A stretch of DNA of 5,260 nucleotides, taken from Burkholderiales bacterium UBA4615 (GTDB taxonomy: Bacteria > Pseudomonadota > Gammaproteobacteria > Burkholderiales > Burkholderiaceae_E). A program made the translations under genes and the position numbers. Positions 1 through 5,260 of the stretch are shown here, piece after piece; the stretch's first letter is position 1; each line of letters opens with the position of its first letter. The notes below the pieces were generated by a model. That model searched no databases. It saw nothing but the letters and a program-made list of their open reading frames with translations, and had not been told where the DNA came from. The DNA is taken from NCBI GenBank assembly GCA_002386465.1, contig DGIT01000082.1:1-5260 (forward strand), read 5' to 3'.

Positions 1-215
1 CCGTGAGGCAGAGGCGCCTGCCAGGTCTGGAAGGGCTCGGACTGGGCCGACGCGCCGCTGGCAGCAGCCTGAGACATGGCCTGTGAGCGGGCCTGCGGCG
101 GCCCGGCATAGTCGGGGCCCACGCGAGGCAGCATCCCGCAGCCCACCAGCGTGGCCAGCAGCGTGGCCATCGTCAGGATGCGCGGCACGACATGAAGAGT
201 GTGCGAAAGGTTCAT
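1..215 (-). CDS. Outer-membrane efflux lipoprotein, NodT/OprM (TolC) family, N-terminal part only
   Basis: Only the first 71 codons lie in the window; the gene runs off the left edge. Translation gives a short basic N-terminus, a hydrophobic stretch at about residues 13-24 and a lipobox LVGC with the lipidated cysteine at residue 26. The motif VGPDYAGPP follows at residues 32-40. A lipobox closely followed by VGPDY-x-x-P is the hallmark start of NodT-type outer-membrane factors, which form the exit duct of tripartite (RND, MFS or ABC) export pumps. The ATG (215-213) overlaps the stop of the upstream TetR gene as ATGA, and a GGAG lies 10 bases upstream (226-229 on the + strand), so the two genes are probably co-transcribed and translationally coupled. 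The pump's substrate cannot be told. The family call rests on the N-terminus alone, since the beta-barrel and coiled-coil regions are outside the window. Confidence 0.82.
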   Translation of the reverse strand, partial: MNLSHTLHVVPRILTMATLLATLVGCGMLPRVGPDYAGPPQARSQAMSQAAASGASAQSEPFQTWQAPLPH

Positions 216-889
216 GCAGTGTGTGCTCCGGCGCGACGCTGGCGCTCGCCCTCGACCATGGAGATCGCATAGCCGGCCAGCCGATCGACCATGGTGTCGA
301 TGGCTCGCGGTGTGGCCAGCAAGGATGGGCTCAGGGTCTTGACGCCCTCATGAAAGACGAAGACATGGACGGCCAGCCCCGCAATGGCGATCGCCAGCCG
401 ATGCACATCGAGGTCGGGACGGGGCAGCCCCAGCGCGCGGGTCAGCAGCCGCAACATCGCCTGATGCTGCGGCTGGATGTCGGTCTCGAGCACCTGGGCC
501 CAGGCACCCGTGGGTTCGGCCATCTCGCGAAAATGCAGCTTCATCACCAGGCGAATCTCGTCGCCCCGTTTGAGCGGCTCAAGAAAGTCGGCATAGAAAT
601 GATGCAAAGCGTCGCTCAGCCCGGAAGACGTCCGGGCCTGCGCAAAGGCTGTCGGATCGTGCGGACTGACCGGACAGGCTTCGGTGAACAGTGCCCGGTA
701 CAGACCGGTCTTGTCGCCGAAGTAGTAGCTGACGGCGGCCAGGTTCACACCAGCTTCGCGTGCCAGGGCACGCACCGAAGTTTGCTCGAAACCCTGTTCG
801 GCAAACAGCTTGAGCCCGGCCGCCAGCAGCCGCTGGCGGGCATCGATGCCGTCGCTGCGGACAGGCTGATGAGGAAGCGAGGAGACCAA
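212..889 (-). CDS. TetR-family transcriptional regulator with CecR/CerR-like C-terminal domain
   Basis: This 225-residue protein has the usual TetR length. The N-terminal DNA-binding domain covers about residues 15-65: helix 1 is around ARQRLLAAGLKLFAEQGF and the helix-turn-helix runs from TSVRALAREAGVNLAAVSYYFG to about residue 64. The AGVNLAAVSYYFGDK-GLY wording is typical of the PsrA/CecR branch. The C-terminal half carries REMAEPT at residues 121-127, which resembles the CecR (YbiH; CerR C-terminal) family that controls export genes. The gene lies directly upstream of an efflux outer-membrane lipoprotein with a 4-base ATGA overlap, so it probably regulates its own operon. The start taken is TTG (889-887); no ATG or GTG occurs in this frame before the HTH, and no clear Shine-Dalgarno precedes it. 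An in-frame TGA lies about 60 bases upstream. The start codon lies inside one arm of the inverted repeat, which suits autorepression. The effector ligand is unknown. Confidence 0.88.
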   Translation of the reverse strand: MVSSLPHQPVRSDGIDARQRLLAAGLKLFAEQGFEQTSVRALAREAGVNLAAVSYYFGDKTGLYRALFTEACPVSPHDPTAFAQARTSSGLSDALHHFYADFLEPLKRGDEIRLVMKLHFREMAEPTGAWAQVLETDIQPQHQAMLRLLTRALGLPRPDLDVHRLAIAIAGLAVHVFVFHEGVKTLSPSLLATPRAIDTMVDRLAGYAISMVEGERQRRAGAHTA

Positions 890-936
890 ACGCTTGTTTG
901 AATTAGAACGGGCGTTGGATTTAATACAAGCGTTTG
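887..936. repeat. Perfect 11-base inverted repeat, likely TetR operator pair
   Basis: The arm CAAACGCTTGT (887-897) recurs exactly as its reverse complement ACAAGCGTTTG (926-936), with 28 bases between them. The left arm extends into a small palindrome of its own, CAAAC-GCTT-GTTTG (887-900). This resembles the published G/CAAAC-N2-4-GTTTG/C pattern of PsrA, a related TetR regulator. The left box overlaps the tetR start codon and the right box lies in the spacer of the tetR promoter, so binding at either would block transcription. The repeat is seen directly; its role as an operator is inferred from position and family. Confidence 0.75.
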
Positions 937-947
937 ACTCCTGTCAA
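919..947 (-). promoter_or_regulatory. Sigma-70-type promoter for tetR and the efflux genes
   Basis: Read leftward, a perfect -35 hexamer TTGACA (947-942) is followed after 17 bases by TTAAAT (924-919), a 4-of-6 match to the -10 consensus. An overlapping TATTAA with 15-base spacing is an alternative. Transcription would start near 912, leaving about 23 bases before the TTG start. The right operator arm (926-936) sits inside the spacer. The -35 match and spacing are good and the -10 is moderate. Confidence 0.55.
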
Positions 948-973
948 GACGAAGGGCATTGCCCGCTCTACGC

Positions 974-2152
974 TCAGGCCACGCGCAACGGTCGGAAAAA
1001 GGTGGTGATCTCCTGCGCCAGCACTTCAGGATGCTCAAGAGCTGCGAAGTGCCCCCCGCGCGGCATCACGCTCCAGCGCCTGATATCGGTGTACACGCGC
1101 TGCGCCATGGAGCGCGGTGGACGCAGGATTTCCTTCGGAAACTCGCAATAGCCAGTAGGCACGCTGATGCTGCCCTCGCGGATCGGCCAGGGGGCGTGCA
1201 TGCGGGCGTAGTACGGCCAGAACGATGAACCGATGGCACCGGTGAACCAATACAGACTGATGTTGGCCAGCATGGTGTCCAGTGGGATCGATCGGGTGGG
1301 GTCCCCATCGCAGTCGGTCCAGGCGCGGAATTTTTCGAAGATCCAGGCGGCGAGCCCGGCGGGCGAATCACTCAGGCCGTAGGCCAGGGTCTGCGGGCGC
1401 GTGCCCTGGATCCATTGATACCCGGTTTCTTCCTTCAGAAAGTGATCGAGCTCCCGCAGGTAGCGCTTTTCGGCCTCGGGCAAATCGGGTCCGGGCTTCA
1501 CGTCACGGCGCAGCGGCATCAGGTTCAGATGAATGCCCAGGGTCGACTGCGGATACTCGGCGCCCAGGCATGAGGTGACGAAGCTGCCCCAGTCGCCTCC
1601 CTGAGCGCCAAAGCGGCGATAGCCCAGCACCTCGGTCATCAGCGCATGAAAAGTGCGCGCAATGTCGTCCAGTGCAAAGCGCTTTTGCCCGGGTGTGAAG
1701 GACAGGCCATAGCCTGGCAGTGAGGGCGCGACCACGTCAAAGGCGTCTGCCGGATCACCGCCAAAGGCTCCGGGGTCGGTGAGCCGCGGGATCAGGTCCA
1801 GAAACTCGAAGACCGAGCCGGGCCAACCATGCGACAGCAGCAGGGGTGTGCAGGGCGGCCCGCCCGGCACGCCGCGGCCACGCACATGCAGGTAGTGCAC
1901 CCGGATACCGGACAGCTCGACCGTGAACTGTGGCCAGGCGTTCAGACGCGCCTCCTGGGCGCGCCAGTCGAAGCGATCGCGCCAGTGTGCCAGCGCCTCG
2001 CGCATGAAACCGACATCGGTGCCCGTGGCCCAGGGCTCGCCCGGTGGCTGGTCGGGCAGGCGGGTGCGCGCCAGCCGGTCACGCAGATCAGTCAGCTCGG
2101 CGTCGGGAACGTGCAGGCGAAAGGGCGCGGGTTGAGGAACGGATGGGGGCAC
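974..2152 (-). CDS. Epoxide hydrolase, EHN-domain type (alpha/beta hydrolase fold)
   Basis: This 392-residue protein should open epoxides to vicinal diols through a covalent ester intermediate. The N-terminal EHN region begins around FRLHVPDAELTDLRDRL (about residues 11-27), as in microsomal-type epoxide hydrolases. HGWPG (108-112) is the oxyanion-hole motif. GGDWGS carries the nucleophile Asp187, GGHFAALEHP the general base His368, and FPKE gives Glu341, placed 27 residues before the histidine as in rat microsomal EH. Tyr314/Tyr315, and less surely Tyr245, are candidates for epoxide-activating tyrosines. The catalytic set looks intact. No signal peptide or membrane anchor is seen, so it is probably cytoplasmic. 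The GTG start at 2152 has a well-spaced GGAG; the frame stays open to a GTG at 2242, but that would add 30 low-quality residues and invade the bchI promoter region. The gene is divergent from bchI and 84 bases upstream of tetR on the same strand. The natural substrate is unknown. Confidence 0.9.
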   Translation of the reverse strand: MPPSVPQPAPFRLHVPDAELTDLRDRLARTRLPDQPPGEPWATGTDVGFMREALAHWRDRFDWRAQEARLNAWPQFTVELSGIRVHYLHVRGRGVPGGPPCTPLLLSHGWPGSVFEFLDLIPRLTDPGAFGGDPADAFDVVAPSLPGYGLSFTPGQKRFALDDIARTFHALMTEVLGYRRFGAQGGDWGSFVTSCLGAEYPQSTLGIHLNLMPLRRDVKPGPDLPEAEKRYLRELDHFLKEETGYQWIQGTRPQTLAYGLSDSPAGLAAWIFEKFRAWTDCDGDPTRSIPLDTMLANISLYWFTGAIGSSFWPYYARMHAPWPIREGSISVPTGYCEFPKEILRPPRSMAQRVYTDIRRWSVMPRGGHFAALEHPEVLAQEITTFFRPLRVA

Positions 2153-2158
2153 GATGCG

Positions 2159-2162
2159 CTCC
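2159..2162 (-). promoter_or_regulatory. Shine-Dalgarno that decides the epoxide hydrolase start
   Basis: Read leftward, GGAG is followed by the six bases CGCATC and then GTG (2152-2150). This is ideal spacing and places the start just before the first conserved family residues (PFRLHVPD). It favours the 392-residue form over the 422-residue form starting at 2242. Confidence 0.6.
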
Positions 2163-2224
2163 GGAAACGATGGGGGTCGAAGGGCTGCAGCCACGCCAAG
2201 GGCGACTGAATGGTGACCGCAGAC

Positions 2225-2230
2225 TAGAAT
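2225..2230 (+). promoter_or_regulatory. Possible -10 element for bchI
   Basis: TAGAAT matches the sigma-70 -10 consensus at 5 of 6 positions and lies about 37 bases before the bchI ATG. No good -35 hexamer is present at normal spacing; the best is GCGACT at 2202-2207, 3 of 6. A weak or activator-dependent promoter would fit, as would chance. Another AT-rich patch, TTTAAC at 2243-2248, is the alternative. Confidence 0.25.
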
Positions 2231-2249
2231 CGGGCTGGACACTTTAACT

Positions 2250-2267
2250 TGTCAGGAAATCAGGACA
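2250..2267. promoter_or_regulatory. Candidate PpsR/CrtJ site, TGT-N12-ACA, overlapping the bchI start
   Basis: TGT at 2250-2252 and ACA at 2265-2267 are separated by exactly 12 bases, the consensus recognised by the aerobic photosynthesis repressor PpsR/CrtJ in purple bacteria. The symmetry extends one base further on each side (TGTC...GACA). The site covers the Shine-Dalgarno and the A of the bchI ATG, so it lies downstream of any likely transcription start and would act as a roadblock or by promoter occlusion. Only one copy is seen, whereas PpsR commonly binds paired sites. The motif is observed; the regulatory role is inferred from the bch context. Confidence 0.45.
2254..2257 (+). promoter_or_regulatory. 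Shine-Dalgarno that decides the bchI start
   Basis: AGGA ends nine bases before the ATG at 2267, an acceptable spacing. A second AGGA (2262-2265) is only one base from the ATG and too close to work for it. The frame stays open back to a TTG at 2249, but that codon has no ribosome site and would add only six residues, so ATG 2267 is preferred. Confidence 0.6.
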
Positions 2268-3325
2268 TGGCGGCGACGGACCCCGCAGCCCGGGCGGCAA
2301 TCCCGGCACCCCCCCTCGCCTTTCCGTTCTCTGCGATCGTGGCCCAGGATGAGATGAAACTCGCGATCCTGATCGCCGCGGTCGACCCATCGGTGGGCGG
2401 TGTGCTGGTGCTGGGGGATCGGGGGACGGGCAAGTCCACAGCGGTCAGGGCCCTGGCCGCGCTGCTGCCGCGCATGAAAGCCGTGATCGGCTGCCCGTAT
2501 CACTGCGATCCGCAAGCTCAGGCCAGCGCCTGCCCGGTCTGCGCGCAGAACAAGGCGCGCAAGTCGCATCTGGTGCCGGTGCCGGTGGTGGATCTGCCGC
2601 TGGGCGCCACCGAGGATCGGGTGGTGGGTGCGCTGGACCTGGAACGCGCGCTGTCGCAGGGAGTAAAGGCATTTGAGCCGGGGCTGCTGGCGCGTGCGCA
2701 TCGCGGTTTCTTGTATGTGGACGAGGTCAATCTGCTGGAGGATCACCTGGTCGATCTGCTGATCGACGTAGCCGCCTCGGGCGAAAACCTGGTTGAGCGG
2801 GAAGGTCTGAGCGTGCGACATCCGGCGCGATTCGTGCTGGTGGGCAGCGGCAATCCGGAGGAAGGCGAACTGCGCCCGCAGCTGCTCGATCGCTTTGGCC
2901 TGTCGGTTGAGGTGAGCACGCCGCGCGAACTGCCGGCGCGCATCGAAGTCGTGCGCAGGCGCGACGCGTTTGAACGCGATCCGCAGGGCTTCGTGGCGCA
3001 GTGGGCCAAGGCTGATGACAAGATTCGACGCAACCTCGTGCGGGCGCGTGACCGGCTGGGCAACGTGGCGGTTGGCGATGAGATCCTGGAAAACGCTGCG
3101 CGTCTGTGCATCGCGCTGGGCACGGACGGACTGCGCGGCGAACTCACGCTCATGCGCGCAGCGCGCGCGCTGGCTGCGCTCGAAGGGCAGAACGCTGTGA
3201 GCGTGGGGCAGCTGCGACGCGTGGCGGTGCCCGCGCTGCGCCACCGGCTGCGCCGCAATCCGCTGGACGACACCGGGTCAGGGGTGCGCGTTGAGCGCGC
3301 CGTCAGCGAGTTGCTGGGCAACTGA
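2267..3325 (+). CDS. bchI: Magnesium chelatase ATPase subunit I (BchI)
   Basis: BchI is the AAA+ motor of magnesium chelatase; its ATP hydrolysis, in complex with BchD, drives BchH to insert Mg2+ into protoporphyrin IX at the head of bacteriochlorophyll synthesis. The 352-residue length is normal. Seen in order (numbered from ATG 2267): family-typical PFSAIVAQDEMKLAILI (about 20-36), Walker A GDRGTGKS (50-57), Walker B FLYVDEVNLL (148-157), sensor 1 GSGNPEEG (193-200), arginine finger in LLDRFGL (Arg209) and sensor 2 around GLRGELTLMRAARA (Arg290). All catalytic positions are present. Four cysteines lie between Walker A and Walker B as C-x3-C-x8-C-x2-C (76, 80, 89, 92). The stop is one sense codon before the bchD start in the same frame, so the two are co-transcribed and probably coupled. 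The authentic BchD partner argues against a cobaltochelatase-associated ChlI-like ATPase. Confidence 0.96.
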   Translation: MAATDPAARAAIPAPPLAFPFSAIVAQDEMKLAILIAAVDPSVGGVLVLGDRGTGKSTAVRALAALLPRMKAVIGCPYHCDPQAQASACPVCAQNKARKSHLVPVPVVDLPLGATEDRVVGALDLERALSQGVKAFEPGLLARAHRGFLYVDEVNLLEDHLVDLLIDVAASGENLVEREGLSVRHPARFVLVGSGNPEEGELRPQLLDRFGLSVEVSTPRELPARIEVVRRRDAFERDPQGFVAQWAKADDKIRRNLVRARDRLGNVAVGDEILENAARLCIALGTDGLRGELTLMRAARALAALEGQNAVSVGQLRRVAVPALRHRLRRNPLDDTGSGVRVERAVSELLGN

Positions 3326-3328
3326 GCC

Positions 3329-5254
3329 GTGGCACTGAGCGACGACCTGCCCTCCGACAGCATCCTGGCCCGCTGGGCCGATGCCGTGCAGGCCGCTGCC
3401 CTGTTGGCGGTGGATCCGCACGGATTGGGGGGCGTAGCGCTGCAGGCCGGGCACGGTCCGGTGCGCGACCAATGGCTGGCGCAGCTGCGCGCGCTGCTGC
3501 CGGCGCATCGCCCCATGCGGCGCGTGCCGGCCCATGTGCGCGACGATCGGCTGCTGGGCGGGTTGGATCTGGCTGCCACCTTGCAGGCCGGTCGCCCGGT
3601 TTCGCAGACCGGGTTGCTGGCTGAGGCGGATGGCGGCGTCCTGGTGCTGGCCATGGCCGAGCGACTGAGCGATGCCATGGCAGCGCGCATCGGCGCGGCC
3701 CTGGATGAAGGGCGCATCACGGTGGCACGCGACGGACTGCAGGAGGTGCGCTCGGCGCGCATCGGCATCGTCGCGCTCGATGAAGGTGTCCGTGAGGCAG
3801 GAAGCGAAGAGTCACCGCCTGCGCGTCTGCTCGAGCGGCTGGCGTTCCGGGTCGATCTCACGGCTTTCACACCGTCTGCCATCGCGGGATCCGACGAAGA
3901 CGAATCTGACGTAGCACCGCAGGCGCAGGCCATTCTGGACGCGCAGGCCCGGCTGGCCGAGGTCACGGTCGATGACGCCACGCTGGAAGCCCTGTGTGCA
4001 GCGGCCGAAGCGCTGGGGATCGATTCGTTGCGTGCCCCAGTGTTTGCGGTGCGCGCCGCCCGGGCGGCCGCAGCACTCGACGGTCGCATGCACGTTGAGG
4101 CGAGCGACGCGGCGCTCGCCGCACGCCTGGTGCTTGGGCCGCGCGCCACGCGGTTGCCGCCGCAGGACCCGGCTGACAACATTGAACCGGCCGATGAGGC
4201 CGAGCCGCCCCCGTCGCAGACCGAGGCCGCACCCCCAGATACCTCGCAAGAGGACACGCCACCAGCCGACCCGGCTGCGCAAGAGGCCGAGGGTGCCTCT
4301 CCGGGTACACCACCCGACGATCCGCCCGCCACGCAAACCCAGTCAGCACTCGAAGACCGCGTGCTCGATGCCGCCCGGGCCGCCATCCCGCAGGGCCTGC
4401 TCGCGCTGCTGTCGGCCGGGTTGATCCCTAGCGGCCATGGTCGCGGCGGTGGCCGCATGGGCGCCCAGCGCGAGGGCCGGCTGCGCGGGCGCCCGGCCGG
4501 AACACGACCCGGTCAGCCCCGCGATGGGGGTCGGCTGGCGCTGATCGACACCCTGCGGGCGGCGGCCCCATGGCAGTCGATCCGCCGTGCGCAACGCGCT
4601 GCGACGCGTGTGGCAACCGTCGAGATCCGCGCCTCGGATTTCCGCATCGCGCGGCTGCGCGAGCGGCGCGAGACCACGACGATCTTTGCCGTGGATGCGT
4701 CCGGCTCCGCCGCCCTGCACCGACTGGCCGAGGCCAAGGGTGCGGTCGAACTGCTCCTGGCCGACTGCTATGTGCGCCGTGACCGGGTAGCGGTCGTGGC
4801 GTTTCGCGGGCGCGCAGCCGAAGTCCTGCTGGCACCCACCCGCTCGCTTGCCCGCGCCAAGCGCAGCCTGGCCGGCTTGCCAGGGGGCGGCGGCACACCG
4901 CTTGCGGCAGGCATCGATGCAGTGGCCGACCTGGCCGACGCCACGGCACGGCGCGGCGGAACCCCGGTGATCGTATTGCTGACCGATGGCCGGGCCAACG
5001 TCGCCCGCAATGGCACCGGAGGCCGCGCACAGGCCGACGCCGATGCGCGGTTGGCCGCCCGGCGGGTGCGATTGGCAGCCCACCCTTGCATGCTCATCGA
5101 CACCTCGCCCCAGCCTCAGGCCCTGGGTCGAGCACTGGCCGCCGAGCTTGGCGGGACGTACATGGCACTGCCCCAGGCCGACGCAGCCAAGTTGTCGCGC
5201 GCGGTCCAGGCAGCCTCGACGGGCGGGGTGCCGGGGTCGGCAGGTGGACGCTGA
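3329..5254 (+). CDS. bchD: Magnesium chelatase subunit D (BchD)
   Basis: BchD is the non-catalytic platform of the magnesium chelatase motor, pairing with a BchI ring and contacting BchH. At 641 residues it is somewhat longer than I expect for purple-bacterial BchD. Residues 1-270 form an AAA-like module without a P-loop: the Walker A position reads VALQAGHGPVRD and the Walker B region GGVLVLAMAERL, as expected for an inactive ATPase. Residues 272-337 are a linker rich in Pro, Glu and Asp. Residues 370-400 are rich in Gly and Arg. The von Willebrand A domain (about 448-630) has a full MIDAS: DASGS (456-460), Thr523 in GGGTPL and Asp553 in LLTDGRAN. The stretch SAALHRLAEAKGAVELLLADCYVRRD marks genuine BchD rather than cobaltochelatase-type vWA proteins. 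The start is GTG, three bases after the bchI stop, with no strong ribosome site, which suggests translational coupling. The stop lies 6 bases before the window end. Confidence 0.95.
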   Translation: MALSDDLPSDSILARWADAVQAAALLAVDPHGLGGVALQAGHGPVRDQWLAQLRALLPAHRPMRRVPAHVRDDRLLGGLDLAATLQAGRPVSQTGLLAEADGGVLVLAMAERLSDAMAARIGAALDEGRITVARDGLQEVRSARIGIVALDEGVREAGSEESPPARLLERLAFRVDLTAFTPSAIAGSDEDESDVAPQAQAILDAQARLAEVTVDDATLEALCAAAEALGIDSLRAPVFAVRAARAAAALDGRMHVEASDAALAARLVLGPRATRLPPQDPADNIEPADEAEPPPSQTEAAPPDTSQEDTPPADPAAQEAEGASPGTPPDDPPATQTQSALEDRVLDAARAAIPQGLLALLSAGLIPSGHGRGGGRMGAQREGRLRGRPAGTRPGQPRDGGRLALIDTLRAAAPWQSIRRAQRAATRVATVEIRASDFRIARLRERRETTTIFAVDASGSAALHRLAEAKGAVELLLADCYVRRDRVAVVAFRGRAAEVLLAPTRSLARAKRSLAGLPGGGGTPLAAGIDAVADLADATARRGGTPVIVLLTDGRANVARNGTGGRAQADADARLAARRVRLAAHPCMLIDTSPQPQALGRALAAELGGTYMALPQADAAKLSRAVQAASTGGVPGSAGGR

Positions 5255-5260
5255 ATCCCG

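Noticed and set aside
83..901. A 272-codon open frame on the plus strand opposite the TetR gene
   Set aside because: No motif or plausible ribosome site, while the minus strand gives a clear TetR protein over nearly the same span.
951..967. GGGC-ATT-GCCC hairpin after the epoxide hydrolase stop as a terminator
   Set aside because: The stem is only four base pairs and no T-run follows on the leftward transcript, so a rho-independent terminator is not supported.
2153..2242. A 30-residue N-terminal extension of the epoxide hydrolase from a GTG at 2242
   Set aside because: The extension has no ribosome site, no convincing signal peptide and would overlap the bchI control region. The internal GTG at 2152 has an ideal GGAG.
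2232..2255. Leftward sigma-70 promoter for the epoxide hydrolase (CTGACA, 18 bases, GATTCT)
   Set aside because: The -35 is good at 5 of 6 but the -10 matches only 3 of 6; too weak to list as a feature.
2252..3244. A 330-codon open frame on the minus strand opposite bchI
   Set aside because: It is rich in His, Arg and Gln with no recognisable domain, and lies wholly within the confident bchI gene; codon shadow.
2743..4458. A 571-codon open frame on the minus strand opposite bchI and bchD
   Set aside because: It is low-complexity Ser/Arg/Ala sequence with no family motifs, as expected for the antisense of GC-rich genes. The sense-strand genes are unambiguous.
5244..5260. A possible overlapping start of a next gene (GTG at 5244), tempting as bchO because bchO often follows bchD
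   Set aside because: Only five codons are visible, they do not match a BchO start that I recognise, and no clear ribosome site precedes them.

Overview
The window is GC-rich proteobacterial DNA. The strongest lineage clue is a bchI-bchD pair of the true bacteriochlorophyll type, which points to an anoxygenic phototroph such as a purple or aerobic phototrophic bacterium. I cannot fix the genus from the sequence alone; a beta- or gammaproteobacterium is a guess from the style of the flanking genes.

Layout. Bases 1-2152 hold three genes read leftward. Furthest left is the 5' end of an outer-membrane efflux lipoprotein of the NodT/OprM type (1-215, cut by the window edge). It overlaps by 4 bases the stop of a TetR-family regulator with a CecR/CerR-like C-terminal half (212-889). 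An 84-base gap follows, holding a TTGACA promoter inside a perfect 11-base inverted repeat, which is a likely autoregulatory operator. Then comes an EHN-type epoxide hydrolase of the alpha/beta hydrolase fold (974-2152). Bases 2153-2266 are a 114-base divergent intergenic region. Bases 2267-5254 hold bchI and bchD read rightward, separated by a single sense codon. The window ends 6 bases after the bchD stop.

Function. BchI (AAA+ ATPase) and BchD (degenerate AAA module, acidic/proline linker, von Willebrand A domain) form the motor of magnesium chelatase. With BchH, which is not in this window, they insert Mg2+ into protoporphyrin IX, the first committed step towards bacteriochlorophyll. A TGT-N12-ACA sequence, the consensus bound by the photosynthesis repressor PpsR/CrtJ, overlaps the bchI start codon. 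The leftward regulator and efflux genes look like a separate self-regulated export operon. The window therefore probably straddles the edge of a photosynthesis gene cluster, with the epoxide hydrolase at the junction.

I do not see a wholly new system here. The best leads are the two regulatory sites, the unusual bchI neighbour and the in-frame bchI/bchD junction.
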